Part shown: positions 1 to 8,129 of the stretch, one piece after another | Position numbering within the stretch: position 1 is the first letter of the stretch | Layout: each line of letters begins with the position of its first letter | Source of the DNA: Parachlamydia sp. | GTDB lineage: Bacteria > Chlamydiota > Chlamydiia > Chlamydiales > Parachlamydiaceae | Assembly: GCA_021298935.1 (NCBI GenBank) | Contig: JAJTHR010000210.1 | Location: forward strand, 1-10,160 | DNA length: 10,160 nt | Direction of reading: 5' to 3' | Translations under genes and position numbers: made by a program | The notes under the pieces: generated by a model | Told to the model about the DNA's origin: nothing | Database searches by the model: none | What the model saw: only the letters and a program-made list of their open reading frames with translations

Positions 1-45
1 CATTGTAAGTGAGTCCATATTATTAATATTGAACCACTTACAATG
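1..45. repeat. 11-bp inverted repeat with AT-rich loop
   Basis: CATTGTAAGTG (1-11) is perfectly complementary to CACTTACAATG (35-45). The 23-nt loop contains a second small AT-only stem (17-21 with 25-29). No T run follows on the + strand, so it is not a canonical Rho-independent terminator in that direction. It could be the end of an upstream transcription unit, an operator for the gene at 152, or one end of a small repeat element cut by the window edge. Confidence 0.55.
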
Positions 46-88
46 ATTCAACCGCGGGAGCTTTCACGTCAGCCCAAAGGCCAAAAAT
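45..88 (+). repeat. Dispersed intergenic repeat, copy 1
   Basis: This segment matches 8056-8095 in the same orientation. Within the core (45-74) I count 25 identical bases over 30 aligned columns: GATTCAACC, then CGGG, GCTTT, CG and CAGCC in the same order with two single-base gaps. A shared AAAAAT follows at almost the same offset. Both copies are intergenic, one before the first gene and one after pepP. Each lies just downstream of a stem ending in AATG. The family is not one I can name. Confidence 0.6.
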
Positions 89-151
89 TTCATGGTTGGG
101 TACTATAACAAGCAATGGGCATAAACTCACTTTTATGCTATAAAAGTTCCC

Positions 152-1375
152 ATGGATGCAATCACCCAAGCCAAAATAATTGTCACTAAATTAGCGCGTG
201 CTGGCCACATTGCCTATTTTGCGGGCGGATGGGTCCGCGATTACATCATGGGCCACCCTTCAGACGATATCGATATTGCAACAAGCGCCGCTCCAGAAGA
301 AATCATGGCCCTTTTTTCCGATACGATCCTTGTCGGGCTGGCCTTTGGAGTGGTGGTAGTCATCCTTGAAGGGCACCAATTCGAAGTGGCCACCTTCCGC
401 AAGGATCTTGGCTATGTCGACGGCAGGCATCCGATCGGGGTGGTCAAGTCGACCCCAAGAGAGGATGCTTTACGCCGGGATTTCACCATTAATGGCATGT
501 TTTACGATCCATTGACGGAAGAAATTCACGACTATGTCCATGGCCGGGAAGACATCCGGCATGGCATCATCCGCACCATCGGCAATCCGCACGACCGTTT
601 TTTTGAAGATCGTCTGCGTATGCTGCGCGCCTTTCGCTTCGCCGCCCGCTTTAGTTTTAATATTGATCCTGAAACGCAAGCGGCGATTTTGGAAAATGCC
701 AACAAGCTCTTTCCGGCAGTCGCCATGGAAAGGGTTTGGATGGAATTCAAGAAAATGGCTGCTTACCCAAGCTTCGATCAAGCTATTGTTGAAATGCATC
801 GCTCCACTCTCTTGGATGTCATTTTTCCCGAAATGGCCGGCATGCATATTAAGGACTTGCGCCACATTGCGGCCTCTTTTCACCATTATCCGCCCAATAC
901 CCCCACCATTTTGTATATTCTGGCTTTGTTTCCAAATCTTGAAGCGGATAAAAAAATAGAACTTGCCAAACGGCTGAAGGCATCCAGCCGCGACGTAAAA
1001 CTGATTGAATATGTTGAACATGTGCAAAGCGTCCTTTTGAAGGGAGGAGACCGGCATCAATGGGGCCATATTGGCGCCCATCCTGCCTGCCGCCTTGCCC
1101 TTGAGTGGATCGCCGCCCCCTTTTCCGAGTCGGAAAAGCAGCGTTTTTTGGAGGAAAGAGCGACTGCTTTCGAGCAAATCGCCCCCCATATTCAACGGCT
1201 TAAAAATAACACCCCCCTCCTGTCATCCGAAGCACTGCGCCAGGAAGGCATTCAACCGGGAAAACACATGGGACTTTTACTGAAAGAAGCGGAGAAAATG
1301 GCCATCAATCAAAACTATAATGACGCCTCTGCTCTATTGGATGCGCTCAAAAAAACCCCTTTGTGGAAATTATGA
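152..1375 (+). CDS. cca: CCA tRNA nucleotidyltransferase / poly(A) polymerase family protein
   Basis: Class II nucleotidyltransferase of the Pol-beta superfamily. Family members add CCA (or only CC or A) to tRNA 3' ends, or A tails to RNA, in the cytoplasm. The catalytic head is clear: GGWVRD at residues 25-30, the metal-binding acidic pair in DDID at 38-41, RRDFTINGMFYDP at 108-120, and the RNA-binding block FFEDRLRMLRAFRFAARF around 150-167, followed by ERVWMEFKKM. At 407 aa the length is normal for the family, and I see no HD phosphohydrolase domain at the carboxyl end. ATG 152 is the first possible start after an in-frame stop at 122; no strong Shine-Dalgarno precedes it. It overlaps the next gene by 4 nt and probably heads the operon. 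Sequence alone does not settle CCA-adding versus poly(A) polymerase activity. Chlamydiae often carry more than one paralogue, so the symbol is tentative. Confidence 0.9.
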   Translation: MDAITQAKIIVTKLARAGHIAYFAGGWVRDYIMGHPSDDIDIATSAAPEEIMALFSDTILVGLAFGVVVVILEGHQFEVATFRKDLGYVDGRHPIGVVKSTPREDALRRDFTINGMFYDPLTEEIHDYVHGREDIRHGIIRTIGNPHDRFFEDRLRMLRAFRFAARFSFNIDPETQAAILENANKLFPAVAMERVWMEFKKMAAYPSFDQAIVEMHRSTLLDVIFPEMAGMHIKDLRHIAASFHHYPPNTPTILYILALFPNLEADKKIELAKRLKASSRDVKLIEYVEHVQSVLLKGGDRHQWGHIGAHPACRLALEWIAAPFSESEKQRFLEERATAFEQIAPHIQRLKNNTPLLSSEALRQEGIQPGKHMGLLLKEAEKMAINQNYNDASALLDALKKTPLWKL

Positions 1376-2115
1376 CAACACCTCATTTCATTACAAGCCT
1401 TCATCACCCCTACGTCAAACACCTTGTTAAACTTCAAAAAGACAATTCCTACCGCCAGGCCTGCCAGACAATTATTCTTGAAGGAGCTAAGCCGATAAAG
1501 GAGGTCATGCCATTTGTAAAAGCATTGATTTACACATCGGCCTACCTTCCGCACCTAACCATGCATGCCAGGGAAGAATGGCATGTCACAGAAGAAATAG
1601 TGAAAAAAATTACGACGACAGTCACTCCGGAAGGGTTGCTGGCTGAAGTGCACATGCCTAGATTTTCCTCATTGGAGCAAGCCTCCCATCTCCTGGCTCT
1701 CGACGGGGTAAGCGATCCGGGAAATTTGGGTACGCTGATGCGCACAGCCCTGGCGCTAGGTTGGGATGGTCTTTTTCTCCTTCCCGGCTGCTGCGACCCC
1801 TACAACGAAAAGGTTTTGCGGGCAGCAAGAGGGGCCCATTTCAAACTTGCCATGCGCAAAGGGAGCCTAGAAGAATTAAATCGTTTGGTGCAAAAAAATC
1901 AAATTCAAAAGCTAGCCGCCGATCTGGAAGGGCGCTCACCTAGCCAAATCCCTCCGGCAAAAAAAAGGCTCCTTATGCTAGGAAATGAAGGGAGGGGCCT
2001 TTCAGGCGAAGCTTTGGCCGGCAGTTTGCCTGTGACCATCCCCATGCCCGGTGAAATGGAATCACTTAATGTAGCGGTTTCAGGCGGCATCCTTCTCTAC
2101 CTTTTAAAAACATAA
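1372..2115 (+). CDS. SpoU/TrmH-family RNA 2'-O-ribose methyltransferase
   Basis: SPOUT-fold, AdoMet-dependent enzyme that methylates the ribose 2'-OH of rRNA or tRNA. The three SpoU motifs are all present: DPGNLGTLMRTA from residue 115, GNEGRGL at 204-210, and the knot motif SLNVAVS at 231-237. They follow an amino-terminal substrate-binding region of about 100 residues with the usual L30e-like opening (ITSLHHPYVKHL...), as in RlmB/TsnR-type members. I chose ATG 1372, which overlaps the previous stop as ATGA and implies translational coupling, giving 247 aa; an in-frame GTG at 1363 would add three residues. The target nucleotide cannot be read from the sequence, so no symbol is given. Its position between a tRNA 3'-end enzyme and rsgA fits a role in RNA maturation. 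Confidence 0.9.
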   Translation: MTTPHFITSLHHPYVKHLVKLQKDNSYRQACQTIILEGAKPIKEVMPFVKALIYTSAYLPHLTMHAREEWHVTEEIVKKITTTVTPEGLLAEVHMPRFSSLEQASHLLALDGVSDPGNLGTLMRTALALGWDGLFLLPGCCDPYNEKVLRAARGAHFKLAMRKGSLEELNRLVQKNQIQKLAADLEGRSPSQIPPAKKRLLMLGNEGRGLSGEALAGSLPVTIPMPGEMESLNVAVSGGILLYLLKT

Positions 2116-2122
2116 GGCAGTC

Positions 2123-3253
2123 ATGAGCAGTGAAAACGAGGATTGGAGAGATCCGGAAGAAGAGTACTACCAGGTAAAAAAAGAAAACCGCATGGAAAGA
2201 AAGCGGGCCGCCTCTAAAGATCGCTCCAAGTATAAAAAGACCGATCAGGATAAATACCTGGAAAATTTACGGCGTGAACATGCCCAGAAGCTCAGCAAGC
2301 AGGACTGGCTTGAAGGAAAAGTCATCTCGATTATTCCTCAGGGCATTATTGTCGATTGCCAGGGCGAACGGTATAGCTGTGTTTTAAAAGGACTGATGAA
2401 ACGGGACAAGACAACTGCCAAAAATCTCGTCGCCGTGGGAGATGCCGTTCTGTTTGAAAAGACAGACGAGGGGGAAGGCATCATTGCAAGCGTACAGCCG
2501 CGTAAAACTGTGCTATCCAGAGCAGATAATTTGTCGCGCCGAAGAGAGCAATTAATTGCCGTTAATGTAGACCAGGTGATCATCACTGCCTCGGTTGTCA
2601 ATCCACCGATCAAGCCCCCTCTTATCGATCGTTATATCATAGCAGCCCATAAAGGAGGCATGCAGCCGCTCATTGTCATCAACAAAATTGATCTTCTGGA
2701 GAGCACAGAAGACGAGGTATTGCGTCTGACTGAGAAAGAGATTTTGGAAGAGCTATTAATCGCCTATGCAGCGATTGACGTTCCGGTTATTTCAATCAGC
2801 GCACTATTAAATGAAGGGATGGACGCCTTAAAGTTAGCCATGCAGGGAAAAACCTCTGTTTTTTCCGGCCAGTCCGGTGTCGGAAAATCTTCCCTGATCA
2901 ACGCTGTTGCGGGCTTTGGACTGCGTGTTGGTGAAACAGTCGAAAGGACTAAAAAAGGTTCGCATACTACTACAATTACGCAGCTTCTTCCCCTCCCCTT
3001 TGGCGGCTGGTGCGTCGACACCCCCGGCATTAAAAGCTTCGGTGTTTGGGATTTAGAGAAAAACGAGGTCGAAGGCTACTTCCCCGAAATCCATGAGTGC
3101 GGGCTTGACTGCAAGTTCCCCGATTGCACCCATACCCATGAAGAAAATTGCGCTGTCCAGCAGGCGGTTGAAGAAGAGCGGATTTCTGCCGTCCGTTATT
3201 TTTCTTACCAATCCCTGATGGAAAGCGTAAAAGAAAAGCATCTCCGCAGGTAA
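2123..3253 (+). CDS. rsgA: Ribosome small-subunit GTPase RsgA (YjeQ)
   Basis: Circularly permuted GTPase that assists late 30S ribosomal subunit maturation. The order OB-fold, G4, G1, G3, zinc finger is diagnostic: the OB-like region starts near residue 62 (DWLEGKVISI), NKID is at 187-190, the P loop GQSGVGKSS at 249-257, and DTPG at 299-302. The zinc site follows as C330, C335, H337, C343 in the expected C-x4-C-x-H-x5-C spacing. The first ~60 residues are very hydrophilic and rich in K, R, E and D, a little longer than the E. coli lead-in and probably rRNA-contacting. Start ATG 2123 has AAGG (2114-2117) overlapping the preceding stop and lies 7 nt after it, so the gene is co-transcribed. 376 aa; no defects seen. 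Confidence 0.96.
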   Translation: MSSENEDWRDPEEEYYQVKKENRMERKRAASKDRSKYKKTDQDKYLENLRREHAQKLSKQDWLEGKVISIIPQGIIVDCQGERYSCVLKGLMKRDKTTAKNLVAVGDAVLFEKTDEGEGIIASVQPRKTVLSRADNLSRRREQLIAVNVDQVIITASVVNPPIKPPLIDRYIIAAHKGGMQPLIVINKIDLLESTEDEVLRLTEKEILEELLIAYAAIDVPVISISALLNEGMDALKLAMQGKTSVFSGQSGVGKSSLINAVAGFGLRVGETVERTKKGSHTTTITQLLPLPFGGWCVDTPGIKSFGVWDLEKNEVEGYFPEIHECGLDCKFPDCTHTHEENCAVQQAVEEERISAVRYFSYQSLMESVKEKHLRR

Positions 3254-3256
3254 AAC

Positions 3257-4625
<1,369 letters not shown>

Positions 4626-4626
4626 T

Positions 4627-5025
4627 ATGAGACAGACTGCCTATACTATCGCCATCTTTGGAGAAGCTGAAAGGGGCGAGTTTCATACAGCTTACCTTTG
4701 CGAGGAGCTTGCTGAGCTGGACCGATTTTTGGGCAACCCGCCGGCCGAAAGCCGCGGGCTTGATTATGCTGTACAAGCCCTGCTTTTTAAACGGCATTTG
4801 GTTTTTTTAAGGGTGATGGAAGAGGGCTATAGCACAGAAGATTACCTCGCCGGCATCAAGCTGCTCAAAGAGCAGTGCCTGATCCCCAACCTGGATGCCA
4901 TATGCATTCCTGGGGTGGGGGATCAGAGGATACTGGATGCCATTCAACCCCTCTGTGTGCATTATCACAGCATCCTCATCAGCAACGAAGCGGACTTCTA
5001 CGACTACCTCACATCCTCGCATTAA
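4627..5025 (+). CDS. Uncharacterised 132-aa protein coupled to eno
   Basis: I do not recognise this family. The start ATG 4627 lies one base after the eno stop with no clear Shine-Dalgarno of its own, so translation probably depends on ribosomes finishing eno. The 132-aa protein looks soluble and alternates hydrophobic strands and helices: TIAIFGEAERGEF at 7-19, an amphipathic helix at 20-34, a helix and strand through ALLFKRHLVFLRVM (51-64), then AICIPGVGDQRILDAI (91-106) and HSILISNEADFYDYL (114-128). The glycine-containing turns after two predicted strands resemble a small Rossmann-like alpha/beta fold, but I see no known catalytic motif. No signal peptide or membrane segment. Composition matches its neighbours, which argues for a resident gene. 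Function unknown. Confidence 0.85.
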   Translation: MRQTAYTIAIFGEAERGEFHTAYLCEELAELDRFLGNPPAESRGLDYAVQALLFKRHLVFLRVMEEGYSTEDYLAGIKLLKEQCLIPNLDAICIPGVGDQRILDAIQPLCVHYHSILISNEADFYDYLTSSH

Positions 5026-5158
5026 GAGGGTGTCTACAAAATTCTTTTTTTAACGAAAAAAATTAATTAATTATTGAATTGTTTTATTAATAAATAAAAT
5101 AGTTTTATTTGCAGACAAATTTAATGATTGGCAAAATAGAATTCCTAAAAAGGGAAAT
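5026..5158 (+). promoter_or_regulatory. AT-rich spacer with possible mutL promoter
   Basis: This 133-nt gap is strongly AT-rich. It holds a T7/A7 stem (5045-5051 with 5056-5062, loop AACG) that is too weak to call a terminator. A possible promoter is TTGAAT (5074-5079) followed after 15 bases by TAAAAT (5095-5100). A purine-rich AGGGAA (5151-5156) precedes ATG 5159. The gap most likely separates the eno operon from a mutL-pepP operon; the exact promoter bases are uncertain. Confidence 0.35.
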
Positions 5159-6937
5159 ATGCCAACCAAAATTCGGGTCTTAAACGACCACACGATTAAT
5201 AAAATTGCCGCTGGCGAAGTGATTGAAAATCCGGCCTCTGTCGTAAAAGAACTCGTAGAAAATGCCATGGATGCAGGCTCTACCGAGATTTGCGTGGAGA
5301 TCCAACTGGGCGGACGTCAGCTGATCCGCATTACCGATAACGGATCAGGCATGTCTCAGGATGATGCCTTATTGTGCCTTGAGCGGCATGCCACTTCCAA
5401 AATCAAGGAAGTGGAAGACATCCAGTCCTTATTGACGATGGGATTTCGCGGCGAGGCGCTTCCCTCGATCGCTGCCGTATCGAAATTTTCCCTGCTCACC
5501 TGCCCCCAGGAAGAGACTTCTTTAAAGGGCACCCTTATTCTTGTGGAAGGAGGCTCCATCCTTTCTGCCAAGCCGGCTGTCCGCTCTCCCGGAACGACGA
5601 TTGAAGTGAAGTCGCTCTTTTATAATGTACCTGTGCGCCGCAAGTTTCAACGCTCCCCAGCCTTCGATGTGCAGGAAGTAGTTAAAATCATGTCTGCTCT
5701 GGCTATGGGCCATCCAGCCCTTCAATTTGAATTAATCAGCGACCAAAAGCTTCTTTTTAAGACGTCTGCCTCAGATAAGCCTTTTCAGGAACAGCTGCTG
5801 GAAAAAATTGAAACCCTGCATGGCAAAGAGACTGCCCGCCTCCTGACTCCAGTGCAATTTGAATGTGCTCCCTTCCAAATAGAGGGCTTCATTGGGAATC
5901 CCTCGTTGCATAAGCCCAATAAAACAGGCCAGTTTTTATTTATCAACCAACGCGCCGTGCAGTCGCCGCTTGTGGGAAGCGCCGTCCGCGAAGGATACGG
6001 AACCATGCTCGGCAATCACCGCTACCCCGTTTTTTACCTGCATCTCACCCTTCCTGGCTCTCTGCTTGATGTCAATGTCCATCCCCAAAAAAAAGAAGTG
6101 CGCTTAAGGGAAGGGGCAAAAATCAAAGAAACCATCATTCAAGGCATCCAAAAAGCGCTTAAGAAAGAAGGGTCGATTTTTGATTTCATGGAACAGCCTT
6201 CCTTTTCTGCTTACCCGCCAATTCGGTTTCCGGAAAAAACCGTCAATGAAACTCCCTGGCACTATCAAACAACCTCCCCCACTCCTCTTTTAAGAAGGGA
6301 GGCACAAGCTGATCGTTCATCCACGCTGATCGCCCCTCTTTCCACTGTTCCACGTGCAATTGCCGCTCTTGTCAATTACCTGGTCATCGATACGCAAAAT
6401 TTGCCGCCAGAGATTCCTATCTCGCTGGATGAGCAAGAAGGTCTTTGCCTCATGGACAACCAAGCGGCCTATGCCCGCATTTTTTACGAAAATTTGCTGC
6501 AGGAAGAAGAGCGCATCCCTTCCATGCAGTCCCTATTGATTCCAGCTGCAGTGCCATTCACGCCGGCAGATGCTGTGCTGATCCAGGAATGCCTTCCTCT
6601 TTTACTCAAGATGGGTTTTTCATTGCGCGAGTTTGGTGCTAATACGTTCTTGATCGATGCGTTGCCCCCTAGCTTCGCCCAAGATCAATTGGAAGACACC
6701 ATGCAGGCCTTCTTAGAAGCCTATAGAGAAGGGGGAAAGTTGGCAGAGCAGGAACGTGAAAAGCGGCTGGCACAGGCTGCCTGCAAAGCAGCCTTTCCAA
6801 GAGGGAAAAAACTCCTTTTGTATGAAGGAGAACAATTGTTGAAAGAATTATGGAAGTGCACAATCAAGACACGGTGCCCGAGGGGACGCGCCATTTTTTG
6901 CTGCATCAGCCAGGAAGCGCTCTCTAAATATTTTTAA
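5159..6937 (+). CDS. mutL: DNA mismatch repair protein MutL
   Basis: GHKL-type ATPase that links MutS mismatch recognition to strand removal. The amino half is fully conserved: ELVENAMDAG at residues 31-40, DNGSGM at 60-65, RHATSK at 76-81, GFRGEAL at 95-101, and the transducer-domain motif VNVHPQKKEVR near 305-316. A poorly conserved linker leads to the dimerisation domain. Where MutH-less bacteria usually have the endonuclease motif DQHAxxE, this protein reads DNQAAYA (433-439). The later CPHGRP motif reads CPRGRA (573-578), while ACK is kept at 541-543. Three of the four metal ligands known from Bacillus subtilis MutL are thus replaced, so nuclease activity is doubtful although ATPase and dimerisation parts look intact. 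592 aa, normal length. pepP follows after 11 nt. Confidence 0.96.
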   Translation: MPTKIRVLNDHTINKIAAGEVIENPASVVKELVENAMDAGSTEICVEIQLGGRQLIRITDNGSGMSQDDALLCLERHATSKIKEVEDIQSLLTMGFRGEALPSIAAVSKFSLLTCPQEETSLKGTLILVEGGSILSAKPAVRSPGTTIEVKSLFYNVPVRRKFQRSPAFDVQEVVKIMSALAMGHPALQFELISDQKLLFKTSASDKPFQEQLLEKIETLHGKETARLLTPVQFECAPFQIEGFIGNPSLHKPNKTGQFLFINQRAVQSPLVGSAVREGYGTMLGNHRYPVFYLHLTLPGSLLDVNVHPQKKEVRLREGAKIKETIIQGIQKALKKEGSIFDFMEQPSFSAYPPIRFPEKTVNETPWHYQTTSPTPLLRREAQADRSSTLIAPLSTVPRAIAALVNYLVIDTQNLPPEIPISLDEQEGLCLMDNQAAYARIFYENLLQEEERIPSMQSLLIPAAVPFTPADAVLIQECLPLLLKMGFSLREFGANTFLIDALPPSFAQDQLEDTMQAFLEAYREGGKLAEQEREKRLAQAACKAAFPRGKKLLLYEGEQLLKELWKCTIKTRCPRGRAIFCCISQEALSKYF

Positions 6938-6948
6938 ATAGGTCAACG

Positions 6949-7995
6949 ATGAATTATACAGGCAGAATCGTATCATTGAAAAATCGTTTGAAGGCTCTTT
7001 CCATCGAAGCCCTCTTAATCGAATCTCCCCTTCATATTCTGTATTTGACCGGCCTTGATCTTTCGGCTGGGCAACTCATCATTAGTTCTTATGAGGATGC
7101 CTTAATCGTTGATGGGCGCTATTATGAAAAATGTTCACAACTAGCTCCACTTCCTGTTTTTTTACAAAGCGCACTGCCCTTGCTTCAGTGGGTGAAAGAC
7201 AATCGCATCACCACCCTGGCCTTTGAAAAATCAAAAACGACTTATCAACGCTTTGAAGACTTACAAAGCACCTTGAAAGGCGTTTCAGTTAAACCTGTCG
7301 ATTCCCCTGTGAATGAAATGCGTCTGATCAAAGAGGCAGAAGAAATTGCTCTTTTACGTGAAGCAGCCCAACTAAATGTGCAAGGCTGCAGTTATGTCCA
7401 AACCCTATTTAAAGAGGGCGTGAGAGAAGAAGAAATTGCCCTGGAACTTGAATTATTTTGGAAAAAGAAGGGGGCAAAAAAGCTCTCTTTTGACCCCATT
7501 ATTGCCTTCGGTTCAAACAGCTCGATGCCCCATTACAGGGCAGGCACTACCCCCCTCATGGAAAATAACTCGGTTTTAATTGATATAGGCGTTGTCCATC
7601 GCCATTACAATTCTGACATGACCCGTACGCTTTTTTTTGGAAAAGGGGATGAAGAACTGTTAAAAATTTACGCCATCGTCGAAGAAGCGAAAAATCGGGC
7701 GCTCGCTCTCTGCAAGCCGGGCATCTGCATAGGCGAACTAGACAAAATTGCCCGCGAGTACATTACCGCAAAAGGATATGGCGATTATTTTACACATAGC
7801 CTCGGCCATGGTGTTGGTCTCGAAATACACGAAGCCCCGACCCTTCGTCAAACTGGGCCTTTTAGCTCTGTCCAGCTGCAGCCTGGCATGGTTGTTACTA
7901 TTGAACCCGGCATCTACCTTCCTGGAAAAGGAGGGGTACGTCTGGAAGATACCGTTGTAATAAATACTGAAAGTCATGAAATTCTAACAAATTAA
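6949..7995 (+). CDS. pepP: Xaa-Pro aminopeptidase (aminopeptidase P, M24B family)
   Basis: Dimetal peptidase that removes an amino-terminal residue preceding proline, in the cytoplasm. It has a creatinase-like amino domain (about 1-125) and a pita-bread catalytic domain. All five metal ligands are visible: D212 (LIDIG), D223 (SDMTRT), H287 (SLGHGVG), E319 (IEPGIY) and E333 (GVRLEDT). At 348 aa it is near the short-form length (~355), but it stops at HEILTN, about ten residues before the usual end of the last conserved segment, at the point where the intergenic region begins. It is 11 nt downstream of mutL and surely co-transcribed. I recall the same mutL-pepP adjacency in Chlamydia trachomatis, which supports the proposed phylum. 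Confidence 0.95.
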   Translation: MNYTGRIVSLKNRLKALSIEALLIESPLHILYLTGLDLSAGQLIISSYEDALIVDGRYYEKCSQLAPLPVFLQSALPLLQWVKDNRITTLAFEKSKTTYQRFEDLQSTLKGVSVKPVDSPVNEMRLIKEAEEIALLREAAQLNVQGCSYVQTLFKEGVREEEIALELELFWKKKGAKKLSFDPIIAFGSNSSMPHYRAGTTPLMENNSVLIDIGVVHRHYNSDMTRTLFFGKGDEELLKIYAIVEEAKNRALALCKPGICIGELDKIAREYITAKGYGDYFTHSLGHGVGLEIHEAPTLRQTGPFSSVQLQPGMVVTIEPGIYLPGKGGVRLEDTVVINTESHEILTN

Positions 7996-8028
7996 TTTAA
8001 CCTAATTTAATCACTAAACTAAACTCAC

Positions 8029-8055
8029 ACATTTAATATAAGTTAATGTTTTTTT
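8029..8055 (+). terminator. Weak Rho-independent terminator candidate after pepP
   Basis: ACATTTAA (8029-8036) can pair with TTAATGT (8043-8049) with one bulge across a short loop, followed by T7 (8049-8055). The stem is almost all A-T, so termination efficiency is doubtful. The position, 33 nt after the pepP stop, is right. Confidence 0.35.
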
Positions 8056-8095
8056 GATTCAACCCCGGGGCTTTGGCGCAGCCTGAATTGAAAAA
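8056..8095 (+). repeat. Dispersed intergenic repeat, copy 2
   Basis: Second copy of the repeat seen at 45-88, same orientation, sharing GATTCAACC, CGGG, GCTTT, CG and CAGCC in order. It can fold: ATTCA (8057-8061) with TGAAT (8084-8088) encloses GGCT/AGCC (8069-8072 with 8080-8083), and CCCCGGGG at the centre is self-complementary. It sits between the convergent pepP and the 479-aa gene and is markedly GC-rich compared with its surroundings. Confidence 0.6.
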
Positions 8096-8129
8096 TCAAC
8101 TAGATTCTGGTGTAGCATGATTTTCTAAT

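Noticed and set aside
1..151. tRNA or other structured RNA gene in the left leader
   Set aside because: No cloverleaf, CCA end or T-loop consensus; only the inverted repeat and dispersed repeat are visible.
470..1195. 241-aa open frame on the - strand
   Set aside because: It lies wholly antisense to the nucleotidyltransferase gene, whose motifs are all intact; the antisense product shows no recognisable motif.
5045..5062. T7-AACG-A7 stem as a terminator for the eno operon
   Set aside because: The stem is A-T only with no following T run; too weak to call.
8056..8100. Repeat copy 2 as a bidirectional terminator of the convergent genes
   Set aside because: The foldable GC core has no T run after it on the + strand, and on the - strand it is followed by an A run, not T.
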